In this document: positions 1 to 11,810 of the stretch, piece by piece
Position numbering within the stretch: the stretch's first letter is position 1
Layout: each line of letters begins with the position of its first letter
From: Merluccius polli
Taxonomy: Eukaryota > Chordata > Actinopteri > Gadiformes > Merlucciidae
Assembly: GCA_030340625.1 (NCBI GenBank)
Contig: JAOPHQ010002917.1
Coordinates: 28,886-92,885, forward strand
Reading direction: 5' to 3'
DNA length: 64,000 nucleotides
Position numbers and translations under genes: made by a program
The notes under the pieces: model-generated
Database searches by the model: none
Seen by the model: only the letters and a program-made list of their open reading frames with translations
What the model was told of the DNA's origin: nothing

Positions 1-53
1 CCAGCGAGAATACATGACCCTGTAGGAGCGAGGGTGACATAGACATACATTCA

Positions 54-61
<8 letters not shown>

Positions 62-119
<58 letters not shown>

Positions 120-120
120 G
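62..120. repeat. (AT)n microsatellite with short (AG)n
   Basis: About 25 AT units are followed by GTATATAG and a short AG run. Confidence 0.95.
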
Positions 121-227
121 AGAGAGAGTACAAAATATCATCCATAAAACCCCAATGTCCTCAGTCTAACTGTAGGCCTACCTGACGCTTACTTGCTCAT
201 GAATGATGCATTTCATCCAAAACAATC

Positions 228-292
228 ACTGTAAGTCGCGTTAGATAAAGCCTTCTGCTAAATGAATAAATTGTAATAGTAATAATAAAACA
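228..292 (+). repeat. L2/V-SINE-like 3' tail, degenerate
   Basis: The segment reads TGTAAGTCGCGTTAGATAAA followed by GCCTTCTGCTAAATGAATAA. It corresponds to the common fish repeat end TGTAAGTCGCTTTGGATAAA-AGCGTCTGCTAAATG. Related tails occur at 45846-45895 (same orientation) and 54711-54810 (opposite orientation). Confidence 0.6.
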
Positions 293-1420
293 ATCACAAC
301 CCCAAATGCTTAGCATTCAAAACATTGTTCAAGCGTACGTAATCTGTATTCCTTAATCGGTATAAATGGCAGTCTGCCGCCGTGATTTAAAAATAACAAC
401 TCGATTGATCACACCATCGGCGGTAGGAAGAACACAGTGTTCCATGCAATAGCATTTCATTGTAATTCCATTTAGCCTGTTTTCACTTTACACCTCATCT
501 CAGTCTGGTGGTGCACATAAGAATGTAATGATTAAAATTAAAAGGGAATTATGCAAAAACAATTTCCACAAACATTTCAGTCATCACCACAATTTTCCTT
601 AGTCGTAATCTATTTTTCACATTTTCTGTTTTTTCCCGAACCTAAATGAGGCAATTGTACTTTCATTGAATTTCATGGCCATTTAGTTAGCTAAGCCCCA
701 ATGATTTTAGTTTAAAGGCTAATTCACTAGGCTATGGAGAAGTCAATAAAGCTTTTATCTGGCTCTAGCCTCCAGATATAACAGCCACCCGACATCCGTC
801 AGCACGCACGCTGTTCCTATCCCGCAGGCTCATCTCACAAATCACCGAGTCGCTTTGTGTCTCGGCGGAGCATCTAATCCACAGCTAATCTTCGCCGGCT
901 TCCAATACGCTCCGGTCGCGGGCGACACAGACACTTGAATTGGTGTCTTATCATTCTGGCCACGTGAATGGCGAGAGAAACAAAACAACGGTCTGAGGAA
1001 TTGAAAAAAAAAAGGCAGTTGAAGAAAACCTCATCGGATAGACATGTCTCCATTTTGGGCTATAATTGTCACGCTGTGGACGTTGATGACAGGGCTTCTG
1101 TTTTGGTTTGGTTGGTGGACGGGGACATGTTATGTTTAGCTTTTTTGGCCTTGGATTTGGTTCTGAGTTCACATGGCAGGCAGGGCCCGGGCCCAAGCCA
1201 CGATACACTTGTATGGGATACCGATATAACAACCGGTGGAGGCCTGCTTTAAACTGCTGTAATGTCCTGTGTTATATCTTTATCCCACTTAACTATAGGC
1301 TCTATATCTTTATCTACATCTACACCGGCCATATAGAAATAGCCATAAATAGAAGAGGTGTGAGGTCTGGGGGGTCACTGACCAATCCAACGATATCGGG
1401 TCATTATTGGCGCCACTCAC

Positions 1421-1479
1421 CTCAAATGTACTTCCTGTGTGGTCAAACTCCGGCGGTACAAATGAGCCTTCCACGTCAT
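1421..1479 (-). CDS. kndc1: KNDC1 coding exon 3 (KIND domain, short exon)
   Basis: This 59-bp exon has acceptor TTCCTCCGCAG before 1479 and donor GTGAGT after 1421. Joined to exon 2 it reads EQLS-DDVEGSFVPPEFD-HTGSTFE (residues about 103-122). The human KIND domain, as I recall it, has EQLSDDPEGAFVPPEFDVTGNTFE at this point, so the match is close and covers the whole exon. It ends in phase 0. The next KIND exon (expected to start near the motif IYSLG) was not found between 1 and 1420 and should lie outside the window. Confidence 0.85.
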
Positions 1480-2261
1480 CTGCGGAGGAAGAAAGAAATC
1501 GTTTTTTTTCCCCTTCACACATTAACACATGCATGCGAAAAAAACAAAAAACGATGCAACCTGCAAGTCATTACTTGTCAGGAATTTTGATGTTTTTTAC
1601 CAAGTAATGAACACGAATTGCATTACTTCCTGGCGTAACGATGAAAACACATTCCTTTCCGACCCCTTGTCCCACCTGCGGGTCATACCACCCAGATAGT
1701 GCGGAGTAGTGGGCGCACCCCTGCTGTCACATCTCCCAGCTAGAGGTGAGGAGCAAGGGCGCCGCATAATTTACTTATCAAAGGAGATCCGAGCCTTAAT
1801 AATGGCACCCTGTGATACAGACACGGCGTCGGTGCCGCTTCGCTGCTCTGCGCTGCCCTAATAGGATGCAAACCGGGGGGAATATGCAACATGCATACTA
1901 ACAAAATAACATCAAAAAAATAAACAGCAGCGCCACGCACCCACCTCCACGATACATCAGCTCCTCACAAAGACACTCGCATCCCCCCCCCCCCCGTCCA
2001 TCTGCATAATACATTTGTCAGAGATAATTCCCGACAAGCAGATCAGACGCAGTGGGGGGGGGGGGGGGCTGACTGCCGCATTCTGCATGGGACATGAAGC
2101 CAGTTTCTACAGCCCTGCTTTGTTTGCGCCCAATATACAAACACAATACAACACACACAGGCAGTTACAATACACACAGTAGCGCACGTTGCAAATTCAT
2201 ATGCTAATACCACTTTGTCGCTGAAACACACTAAATAGATAAGACACAGACATAAGGAGAG

Positions 2262-2377
2262 AATGTGTGAGCGAGAGAGAGCGACAGAGAGATAGAGGAA
2301 TACAGTGTGAGAGAGATGGAGAAGGAGAAAGAGACAGAGGGTGAGTGGGTAAAAGAGAGAGAGAGAGAGAGAGAGAT
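2262..2377. repeat. GA-rich simple repeat
   Basis: Imperfect (GA)n and purine-rich sequence. Confidence 0.85.
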
Positions 2378-3047
2378 AAAGAGGTGGGCAGGAGAAGAAG
2401 CTGGGAAGAGATGAAAGACGTAAAGTGGGTCATGACAGATTCGGGTTTGTCTACTGGATTTATGGTGTCCTTCCTGAGTTGTGGTACAACTCACCTCTCC
2501 TCTCCTCCCCTCTCCACTCCTCTCCTCATCTCTGATATCCTCTCCTAGCTGCACTCTGTTCAAGTGCTAAGCTAGAAGTGCGGGTGATTTTTTACCTTTT
2601 TTGATTGCAGCTTCAAATCTCTTTCATCCTTGAGAAATGTCAAACGTTCTGTTGTGCGACTTATGTGTGTGTCCCTTATCCCTTCATTGTAGAGCGAATT
2701 GCATCAAAATAGTGTAATTAAACTGAATCGACATGTGATAGGTGTATGGAATTCATATTTACAGTATAAGGGAGTTTCCACTTATTGTCTCTTATTGTTA
2801 TGGAGTTTTAGTACTGTAGCAATAATAAAACTAATAATAATAGTAATTAAGTTTACTTCCATTTTTTTTGTTTACTGTTCTTGCACCACAGTCATTGTAA
2901 GTATGACCTATTGGGAAGTCAGCAATATTTCCCTACAGTTTGCAAGTACAAATTAAGCACTAATTCATCTAGCCATTGTTGGTGTGGGTATGAATAATAG
3001 ACCAATTTGGTACATTCTGGGTAATGCACTTGGCCAGTTACTCCACT

Positions 3048-3076
<29 letters not shown>
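3048..3076. repeat. Poly(C) tract, 29 bp
   Basis: An uninterrupted C run; the minus strand carries poly(G) and could form a G-quadruplex. Confidence 0.95.
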
Positions 3077-3078
<2 letters not shown>

Positions 3079-3255
3079 CAGCACTACAGCGTGGCTAATG
3101 CACATGCATTAGCATAACCATTTCATTGTGAATAATAGTGGCAGAACAGGGCTCATGTTTTCCAAAGATGGTTCATGATTATCATGTACTGAATCACCTC
3201 CTCCACTACTCAAACGCTCCCCCATCTAGTTAGACAGAAGAAAGCTTGTTCTGAA

Positions 3256-3440
3256 GTTGAATTCGTAGTTCTGATTAAACCACGCCCCCCCCCCCCCCCC
3301 CCCCCCCCCCAGCGCCGTGAGTGGACAATCGATTGGCTCATTGACCGCTGCTGCTGACAGATAGATACTATCTGGTTTCTGGAGAAACGGCTGGTTTTAC
3401 CAGCACAGGTGGGTGTGGTTTAATAAGAACTGCGCTGGGA
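3256..3440. repeat. Imperfect inverted-repeat element with poly(C) core
   Basis: The left side reads AGTTCTGATTAAACCACGCC and the complement of the right side reads AGTTCTTATTAAACCACACC, so the ends are inverted repeats of about 23 bp. A TTAA lies inside both arms, which is compatible with a piggyBac-like MITE (3279-3419) or a longer element. A C run fills 3286-3310. Confidence 0.45.
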
Positions 3441-4206
3441 AAAACAATCACGTCGTTGAATTTGAAGAATCAGGCCTTCCCTCCATATCTTATCTGTTTA
3501 TCTGTTATCTTCTTGTCAGTTCTGTGCAAAGGATGTGATCTTTTGTTGTACTTGTAGGCTATCTAAAAAGGGGTTTCACTCTCTTGCCATTTTAAAGTCA
3601 AAGTCAAAGTGGTTTTTATTTATAAGATGCACAGTATAACACGGGGTCATTCCGAACAGTGAAATGTGCTATGTAGCCAGTGAAGATGGGAGCAACACAA
3701 TGCATTTGGCGTATGTGGATCATAAATCTGATTTACGATAACACAACACACACACCACACATCACTAACGCAATGTATGTGTGATACGCTAATAAGTGTG
3801 TCCATCCGATTGAGATATACAGTAAGTGTGTGTGCGCATGATTGTGTACGTGTTTGTGTTCATATGCAAGCTGCTGATGTGAAGCCTGACGGAACTCGGT
3901 GCACGCACGCATGTGTGTGTGCGCGTGTGTGTATGCATGATCAATACACCAATCGGGATGAAGCGCTGCACCGAGGCTGAGTTAGCATAGATGACACAGT
4001 TCTGCTCCGCTCAGCGTAAAGAAGACAAACGGACGCGAAGGAGGGGACAGAGGACGGACACTCTGCGTTTACTCGCCACTTTTTTTAATTTGCTCAGCGT
4101 GAATCCCGGCGGGAGGGGCCTCGATACAATCCAATAACGCGTGACAACAGTTTGCCGTTCAAAGCGGCGGTCGAGCTTATTAAGAGGACACACTATTAAA
4201 CACATT

Positions 4207-4210
<4 letters not shown>

Positions 4211-4254
<44 letters not shown>
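4211..4254. repeat. (CT)n microsatellite
   Basis: A perfect CT array of about 22 units. Confidence 0.95.
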
Positions 4255-4256
<2 letters not shown>

Positions 4257-4689
4257 GAAGGACTATAGCGCTGAGGGATAACTCAATATTCATGTTTATT
4301 ACTTTGCTGGAGCCCAGTAGTTATATGCAATTACAATCATCGTCGACATATTAATTGACTCTGTAAATCTCATGCAATGATGTGAACTTGGAAATATTGT
4401 ATATTACATTCTATGAAATGCTCTGTTTAATTGGAGAGTGGACAACTTGAAGTATTGATATTGTGTGAAAAAAAAACAATAACTACCATGACAGTAAATT
4501 ATTAGAAATTGCCCAGCCCTAATGTCAACACAGAACAACTTATCAAAAGCCAAGTTGGGATTACGCGCCTGTGTGTGTGTGTGTTAGAGTGACTGTCTGT
4601 ATGTGTGGGAGTGTGTTTGTGTGTGTGCATGTGTGTATTTTATTCTGAACCCAGGATTAATGTACTGATAGATGACGTGCAAGGACCAT

Positions 4690-4703
4690 GTTGCCATGAC
4701 AAC
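4690..4703. promoter_or_regulatory. RFX X-box-like motif
   Basis: GTTGCCATGACAAC is close to the RFX X-box GTTGCCATGGCAAC. It lies in KNDC1 intron 2. Function is unproven. Confidence 0.3.
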
Positions 4704-5205
4704 AATCCCCATGGCTGCTTTGACACTGTTGAACTCAATGATGCTCACCAATTGTTGCAGTTTGGTATGAAGACATGGCATGCTATGTACCCATATATAT
4801 ATATGTGTGTGTGTGTGTGATGGTATAAATGTGTGTGTAGAGGATTAACAACAAATGATAGTTTTGCAGAAGATAAGATGAAACCATATTGGTAAAGAGC
4901 TTGGCAAACTAACCAATCAACAGATGGAATCAGCATAGCGTAGTGTAAATATTTTTACCAACTCTAACATTTATTTTTGTACCAATGGTAACTGAGAAGG
5001 TATAATGAGGGCCCCTGGAGAAAGCAGAGCACAGAAAAGAAACAAATCATAGAAATCAACAGAAAATATAATCAGTAGAGGGGAAGATATAACATTGTTA
5101 CCATTGAAGGGTCACACAAGATGCAGTTACAAGGCAAATTAAGCCCTAAATTAATTTAATTTAATGTACTTTAATGTAATTTAAATTCATGTTTATTCTA
5201 TTTAA

Positions 5206-5772
5206 AGCCCCCCTCTACTTATGTTTTCTTATGTTTATGTCCCCTAAAATGTCTGACCTTGACTATACTGACTATACTGTGCAGAGTTTGTCACTAGAGA
5301 GGTGTTTTCACATTCCTCTACTGAAGGGGGAGATGTCTTTGCACTTCCCTGAAATTTGAAATTCAAATGTATCCCGGGCAAGCTTGATTTTGTACATTTT
5401 TCGCTCTCACTTACGTAATGACAATGTGAACACAGTGTAACATCATTGCCGATTTTGCAACAACAGACTCCTCATCCAAGTCTGGGTCTGAATGAGGCTC
5501 AAACATGTATGGCTGAATCTCGCAGATGTTTCCGCAAGCCACCTTGATGCGCATTGCTCTCTTTCACCGGTCAACCTAGCACAAGCAGCGGCGCTGGGCG
5601 GGGTGCGAGGCCTGTGATATTTGCATATCATAAATATTCCTAGATCCAGAATTTCTCAATGAGGAAGAAGAGTTTTTTTTTTTTTTTACTTTTTATGTTG
5701 GAAAACCATTTTAAACAAAATATTAATCATAGCAGAGTATTTTCACCCTTTAAAACATGCCTGCAGGGGGAC
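5206..5772. mobile_element. piggyBac-like MITE
   Basis: The 567-bp segment is flanked by TTAA on both sides (5202-5205 and 5773-5776). The left end starts AGCCCCCCTCTACTTATG and the complement of the right end starts GTCCCCCTGCAGGCATG, both continuing TTTT, so the termini are imperfect inverted repeats of about 20 bp. TTAA target sites are typical of piggyBac. No transposase is encoded. Confidence 0.5.
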
Positions 5773-6203
5773 TTAAGGTTAATTTAATGTAAATTCATTT
5801 AATTTATGGTTATGTTTTTGACACCATTCAAATCAAGCAATAAAGCATCCAATCCTTACTTGTTGCTGCTAGTTGTTGACAACAGAACAATTGAGTGAGA
5901 TTTATCCTCATCATCAAAATCACAAGCTCTAAAACCACTCAGCCTACATCTTATTCTAGAGAGTTACAGACAGTGGCGTACAGACTTATTTAGAGGCAGT
6001 GGGGCCTGAAGTGGCACAGAATAACACACCAACAGACCACGACACACAGCCTTTTCAGAGTGGTGCAGAGAATGTATGTGTGTGCGTGTGTACGTGTGGG
6101 GGGGGCATCCCAAGCTCCCCTGTGGACATGGTCCTAAGACCGAGATTTGAGCTTGAGTTTGAAGGTTGTGCAAACAAAAGCGGTTATGGTATGACAAGAG
6201 GGC

Positions 6204-6207
<4 letters not shown>

Positions 6208-6243
<36 letters not shown>

Positions 6244-6393
6244 ACCCACACACACAGAGACACAGAGAACGAGAGAGACACACAGAGAGAGCAAGAGAGA
6301 GAGACACAGACACAGAGAGAGCAAGAGAGAGAGAGACAGACACAGAGAGTGAGAAAGACAGAGAGACAGAGAGAGAGAGAGACACACACACAC

Positions 6394-6448
<55 letters not shown>

Positions 6449-6459
6449 GAGAGAGAGAC
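6208..6459. repeat. GA/CA compound microsatellite beside a splice donor
   Basis: About 250 bp of (GA)n interrupted by CA and CAGA units directly adjoins the KNDC1 exon 2 donor at 6460-6465. On the transcribed minus strand it reads as CT/GT repeat. Confidence 0.95.
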
Positions 6460-6465
6460 ACTCAC

Positions 6466-6664
6466 CGCTCAGCTGCTCCATGAAGCACACATTCCCGTGG
6501 GCGTTGAAGGCCAGGGTGTCGGGTGTGATGCACAGGCTGTGGAAAAGCTGGGTGGGCTGGATGCTCTGCAGGGCCAGCACACACTCACCACTCATGGCCC
6601 ACACCTCGTCTTCCGTCAGACAGCTGTCCCGCAGGGAGAGGATGTCCGCCAGGGAGACGTTCTC
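6466..6664 (-). CDS. kndc1: KNDC1 coding exon 2 (start of KIND domain)
   Basis: The acceptor CCTCCAACAG precedes position 6664 and the donor GTGAGT follows 6466. The exon encodes 66 residues (about 37-102) beginning ENVSLADILS and including SLCITPDTLAFNAHGNVCF. This block is the diagnostic start of the first KIND domain (kinase non-catalytic C-lobe fold, which lacks catalytic residues and binds proteins). It ends one base into the Asp codon completed by exon 3. The donor is followed within a few bases by about 250 bp of GA/CA microsatellite (6208-6459). No stop codon or frame break is present. This is the strongest evidence for KNDC1 in the window. Confidence 0.9.
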
Positions 6665-9419
6665 CTGTTGGAGGGGTGAATGGAAAGCAGTGGGATGTTG
6701 CAGACAAGCATACATGAGAAAATTGCTAAACCTCATCTAATGATCTAACTTTTATCATCTAACTGCGTTTTGCTGCGTTGATACTCACCAGCTTTCCACA
6801 CTCTAAATGAATGAGCGATACATTTGGTTATGAAAGGTGTGAAAAGACACACACACAAGTTTGCACCCGGTTGCTGCTTGGTTCTGCTAGTGACTCAACA
6901 CTCTCACATCAGCCCACAGTCTCATCTGTGACCCAGCGCTAGCAAGCGGCCACACCCCCCCATGCTGAGCACCCATCTCCCTGATCTCACACATTCCTTG
7001 AAACATCCACACAGTCAGCCTCTTCTTCTTCTTCTCCTTCTGTGTTTTTGCGAGGGAGGTTGGGGGGATGGGGGAGGGATGGAGGGAGGGGGGGCAGGGG
7101 GAGACAGGACCTTAGTTGTGCGAAAGGGAATTCAGAGATTCCATTAAATGTGTTTTACATAACATGAATATTTGTCCAATTCTGCTCTAAAAATGGTTTA
7201 TGAACGGGACACGGCTGTTGTAAATCTATGTGTTGCTTAGCACTGACAGTGATAGATGAGATGAAAAGCAGCAGTGTTTTGTTTTCTTTCTCCGTCTGTA
7301 ACGATAAGCAAACTGACTCTTCACTTTGGTGGCTTTCTATTCTTGCACAAACACAAAACACAAATTTAAAGCTAAATAAAGGCATTCTTGAGCCACATTG
7401 AGCCATCCGGGTGCTTTGGTCACGTGAATCCGTGCTTCCAATTAAATTGCCTAATGTGATTTTTGTTAAGCTCTGTGTGTAAATTATAAGTTAGATTTAA
7501 GTGTAAGGAAGGTATTATGCCGCCAGGTATTATACCAAATCAACAGCTCTGTTGTCTGTATGTTTTTGGACAATAATGGAAATCTAAGTCACTGTTTCCA
7601 AGTGTAAATCTACATGTCAGTCACAAATGAAGTGACATCCTGTTGTTTCTACCATCTCTAGGAGCAGTGGGCAGCCACTTGACCAGCGTCTTGGTCAATG
7701 ACATGTTTGGGTTCAGACCTCTAGGACCTCCCTATGTATCACTTCTAATCACTATGCATTGGTGCTACTGCCACAAGAGTAGGAGAAAAATAAATCATTG
7801 CTGCTTCTCGTTTAATGAAGAATCTCATCAATGAGAAAAACAAATAAGTTCCCCTGGCAGTGTTTTTCAGAAGACAGCAATGTCTCAGTAAAGTGTCTTC
7901 TTTAAACCCAACCGACAAGCAAACAGGTATGTGTCCTATATGTGTCTTCGCTCTATGAATCACATGCAGTAAGTATAATGCAATCACAAAATAACATGTC
8001 CTGTGAGTATATGCATTCATACACAAACAAAGTCCACAATCTGTTTTGAGTTTAGGAGAACAGCAGGAGCAACACACGAAACAATCGAGTCGGTCTGTTC
8101 TCCGAGGGAAATGTGAAGTGGATCCCAGAGTGCGGTCCACATTTTAAACGTGCGTATCGCTACTGTGCAGGCCCGCGGTGGTGTGTCTCTCAGCAGGTCG
8201 TGGCTTGGCGCAGCTTGTGAACAAAGAAGTCCTCCTCCAGTATACGGGAGCCATATAGGCTAAGGCCCAATTACAGGGCAGAAAACTGCCACTTTAAGCA
8301 GCAGCAGAAGGACCATAAATAGGCAACCTCCCTTGAGAGTACTGTTGAGCAACAGAAAGGATGGGGATCTCTCTCCCTCTCCCTCTCTCTCTCTCCCTCC
8401 CTCTCCCCCTCTCTTTCTACTCCATATGTGCAATATGCTGTCCTACATAAGTCTTTCTTCTGAACCCCGGCGCCTCTAATGAGGCTTAGACGTTGCACCG
8501 GTGCTCCCTTGTCCCACTGAGGGATTCTGGGTAATAGGTATATAGAAAGTGAGGGGGGGGGACGGGGGGGACGGTGATGTGTGGATGAGAGACACTAGTA
8601 GAACTACAAGCGATGGACAAGGTGTGACTGCAGGTGAAAGGTTTTGATGTTACGGGTTTATACAGCTTTCTGCTAGCTGTACTGGATCACACGATTGCAC
8701 TCGGGAGGTGTTGGGCAATAAGCGCCGCCATGACAGGGAGGGCTGGAGGGTTAAATGTGACAAGTGTGCCCGATTAAGTGTATATTCTTGTTATGTCGTG
8801 GTGTTTATATGTATGTGTATGTATATATGTCTGAAGGACATGTACAGGCTGCGAAAACAAATGTCCTGAAAAGGACAATAAAGTACCTAAAGTATCTACC
8901 TATCTATGATGGGAGAGGTGGCTCAACAAAATAAGTTTAGTTTGATGGTCAAAATGGATACTTAAATCGCTTTTAATCAATGTCTCTCTTTAGCTATGTT
9001 TTTTTAAATTACAAAAATAATATTTTTATGCCGTTGCTTGACTATGAAGGAAAAAAAAGTTGAAACATGTTCATCTGAGTCACTAACATGTGGATGTGTG
9101 TTATTTAGTGATGTTGTCTTCCTTGTATTTCCCAAGCCCTCGTGTCTGCAGAGGTGAAAGGGACCAACAGTATCTTGACATGCCAAGACTGTAAATCACT
9201 TTTACACACAAGGAAATTATCTTTTAATAATTTGAAGGCAGAACAAAAAAATATGAACGGGACCACGGACATGGCAACTTTCGCACCGCACCGTTAACTT
9301 TTTTACGCTAACGCATAACTGCCCCAAACCAAACCAAACCTAGCCTAGCTAGTGGACATGACACCTACAGACCCACAAACACAGACAGACAGACAGACAG
9401 ACGTGTTGTCGTCTGTTAC
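6665..9419 (-). other. KNDC1 intron 1
   Basis: This 2755-bp intron lies between coding exons 1 and 2. It has a G-rich stretch (7056-7100), a CT-rich tract (8370-8415) and a repeat 3' end near 8800-8905. No coding segment was recognised. Confidence 0.65.
8800..8905 (+). repeat. LINE/SINE-like 3' end
   Basis: The segment ends AAAAGGACAATAAAGTACCT followed by imperfect TATC units, resembling fish non-LTR retroelement tails of the form GGAT-AATAAAGTATCTATC. The 5' limit is not determined. Confidence 0.4.
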
Positions 9420-9527
9420 CTCGTCTTCCAGGAGCGGAGGGAGATGCTCCGGCTCACCGCGCCGCTCTCCCCCGTCTCTCCACGGACGGCTCGCCGCACG
9501 ACGAGTCGCCTCCATCTCCATCTCCAT
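9420..9527 (-). CDS. kndc1: KNDC1 coding exon 1 (N-terminus)
   Basis: This exon encodes 36 residues starting MEMEMEATRR and ending LPPLLEDE. The first ATG (9525-9527) is preceded by an in-frame TGA at 9570-9572, so the start is inside this exon. The donor GTAACA follows position 9420 in phase 0, and joining to the next exon gives LLEDE-ENVSL. The human protein, as I recall it, reads PEDE-ENVSL at the same junction. Only the last few residues resemble the human N-terminus; the Met-Glu repeat and basic middle part do not, so the assignment rests on the splice phase, the acidic LEDE end and the position in a CpG-rich block. An alternative first exon cannot be excluded. Confidence 0.65.
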
Positions 9528-10074
9528 CCGCCGCGTCGTCCCGGAACGAGGAGTTAGTTTGGACAGCTGTCACACGTACGGCCACCAGCCGCAGGGACAC
9601 GCCGTAGCCTGCTGCTGAGCCTAAAAGGGAGATGTTAACTGTTAAGGCCCACAACAACAACAAACAAACAAACAAACAAACAAACAACAACAAAACCAAC
9701 AACGACAGATACTTTTCCAGATGGTTCCTCGCTGTCCGAGGAGTAACGCGCTGCTGCCGCATTTCCGCCGCGCTCGCCGCGGTGTGTGAGCCGGTATCCC
9801 TCCGCCGCGGCGCGGGACACCGCAGCCCAGAAAACCCCCAAACCCCCCCCCAGCAAGAAGGGGGAGAGAACAAAAAAACCTCAAGTCTGACGCAAAGATG
9901 GCCAAATAAACCGATTGCTGTACAACATGGGGGGTGGGTGATGGTGGTGGTGGTGGTGGGGGGTTTGCCTAGTGTCGCGCTGTCATGGCAACGACTGCAC
10001 TTTGACGGTTTACGGTTGGCGGCGGGCTGCTGCTGCTGTGCTGAACGCCTCCGATAGCGGTGACTCCGTGACTC

Positions 10075-10075
<1 letters not shown>
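9528..10075 (-). promoter_or_regulatory. CpG-rich block, probable KNDC1 promoter and 5' UTR
   Basis: The sequence immediately upstream of the KNDC1 start codon is rich in CpG, especially at 9720-9830 with several GCCGCG/CGCCGC groups. It contains a (CAAA)n tract (9660-9690) and an AAGATGGC motif near 9896 resembling a YY1 site. The block is bounded on the right by a 180-bp microsatellite. The transcription start cannot be fixed from the sequence. Confidence 0.5.
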
Positions 10076-10256
<181 letters not shown>

Positions 10257-10638
10257 TAGTTATGGGTTTGGTCATAAGCATGTTGGTTAGAGAAGGTTGT
10301 ACGCTGAAATACTTTTAAGTTAATTTAATTTAAAGAAAGATAATTACAACATAACATAGCATTTCATAATGCAACAAAAACACCTCAGTTTTGTCTCCTC
10401 GTTGCTTTTTTATCTGTTTTTGATTCTCTATAATAATGGCTGGCTGCTTACAGTAACTGGATAGAAGTGGTGCACATCTCCTATAGGCTAAAATAACTTT
10501 GGTGTTGTGTCCAGGGAGAGTGTGGATATATTCTGGGTCCGTAGCCACTTGGAGAGCAGCGCAGAGTTTGATCATCCTGTCACGAGCTGCTTCCAGGCAC
10601 GAGAAACTGCCCACCACCTAGAGATAAAGAGGGAGAGG

Positions 10639-10639
10639 A

Positions 10640-10689
<50 letters not shown>

Positions 10690-10729
10690 AGAGAGAGAGA
10701 GAGAGAGGGGGGGGGGGGGGAGAGAGAGG

Positions 10730-10820
<91 letters not shown>

Positions 10821-10955
10821 GGACAATGAGAGAGAGGGAAAGAGAGAGAACAGGAGAGGAAAAGAGAATGAGAGAATGAGAGAGAGACAGAGAGACAGAG
10901 AGACAGAGAGACAGAGAGACAGAGAGAGAGACAGAGAGACAGAGACAGAGAGAGA
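10639..10955. repeat. (GA)n/(G)n purine array
   Basis: More than 300 bp of GA repeat is interrupted by G runs (10678-10689, 10707-10721) and by GACA units near the right end. The plus strand is almost pure purine. Confidence 0.97.
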
Positions 10956-11748
10956 GTCTGGCAGCACCCAGCACACCAGATTAGTTTAGCTCCACTGGTA
11001 CTGTGTGCGTCGGAGGAGGAGGAGGATTGCAGAGATCCAGTCATCTCCACTCCTCCACCATGCATCGCTGCAAACACATACGTGTTGCTAAGGCATGGCT
11101 GCATTCGCACCCAGAGCCCATGGGTTAAGATGCCATTTGTAGTCCACACGCTCCCGCCCCCCCCCCCGAATCGGGACAACAGAAGTCCATTCCATTTGGA
11201 CATTGTTTTTTTGCCACCACCACCCATACTAATGTAAAGTCTGCTGGGGTAATACAAAAATGCTATTACATTGGCAGCGCCCCCGTGGCCACAGAGAAAT
11301 GACACAGCCGAGGGGTCGGCGTGAAGGGTGGCGGTGATGGAGGAGGATGAAGAGGAGGAGGAGGAGTAGGAGGAGTAGGAGGAGGAGGAGAACGATGAGA
11401 GGGGGTGCGCCACTCTATTTGGAAATGTGGTGTTGGGATTATTGGGCTGAGGCTCTGCCGAGTGTGGCGGTGGCATGTTGTGAGAAAAGGGAGAATCCAT
11501 TCCATGTTAGGGCTGGTAATGGGATCATCATGCCTGTCGCCCCCAACCCCCCCACCCCCCCCCCCCTCCCCCTCAATCTTAAGGCCTTAACACATGAGAA
11601 GAACACATTTTTATTTCACCCATTTAGCAAGCACGGCTCTGGGACCAACCCAACCCTCCCTTAAAAAAACGAAATCTTCATTTCATTTTCATGAGGATTA
11701 GTCTTATACAGGGAAACATGTTGCACACAATACAGAGAGAGTGTGAGA

Positions 11749-11753
11749 GAGAG

Positions 11754-11809
<56 letters not shown>

Positions 11810-11810
11810 G
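11749..11810. repeat. (GA)n microsatellite
   Basis: An imperfect GA array. Confidence 0.95.

Larger units (their letters stand above)
1..1420 (-). other. KNDC1 intron 3 (partial)
   Basis: This is intronic sequence downstream of KNDC1 exon 3. It holds an (AT)n microsatellite at 62-112 and a degenerate L2/V-SINE-like tail at 228-292. No further KIND-domain exon is visible on the minus strand, and the short open frames around 968-1590 have no recognisable similarity. Confidence 0.6.
1480..6465 (-). other. KNDC1 intron 2
   Basis: This 4986-bp intron between KNDC1 exons 2 and 3 holds a polyC/polyG pair (1983-1995 and 2053-2068), a GA-rich tract (2262-2377), polyC runs at 3048-3076 and 3286-3310, (CT)n at 4211-4254, a piggyBac-like MITE at 5206-5772 and a long GA/CA array next to the exon 2 donor. 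A segment from about 3595 to 3750 starts with the direct repeat GTCAAAGTCAAAGTGG and may be a dispersed repeat. No further exon was recognised. Confidence 0.7.
1421..9527 (-). other. kndc1: KNDC1 gene, 5' part (coding exons 1-3 and introns)
   Basis: The span covers the first three coding exons of KNDC1 and their two introns (2755 bp and 4986 bp). All joins are GT-AG and keep the frame: exon 1 ends in phase 0, exon 2 ends one base into a codon, and exon 3 supplies the other two. The joined product is about 122 residues and covers the unstructured N-terminus and the start of the first KIND domain. In vertebrates KNDC1 (v-KIND) is a neuronal Ras-GEF-family protein whose KIND domain binds MAP2 and which restricts dendrite growth; that is family knowledge. 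The rest of the gene lies left of position 1. Confidence 0.85.

Noticed and set aside
6134..6736. 200-codon minus frame
   Set aside because: The real part is KNDC1 exon 2; the rest is reading through GA/CA repeat after the splice donor.
10580..11500. 306-codon minus frame
   Set aside because: Most of it is Ser-Leu repeat from a CT microsatellite, with no conserved sequence.
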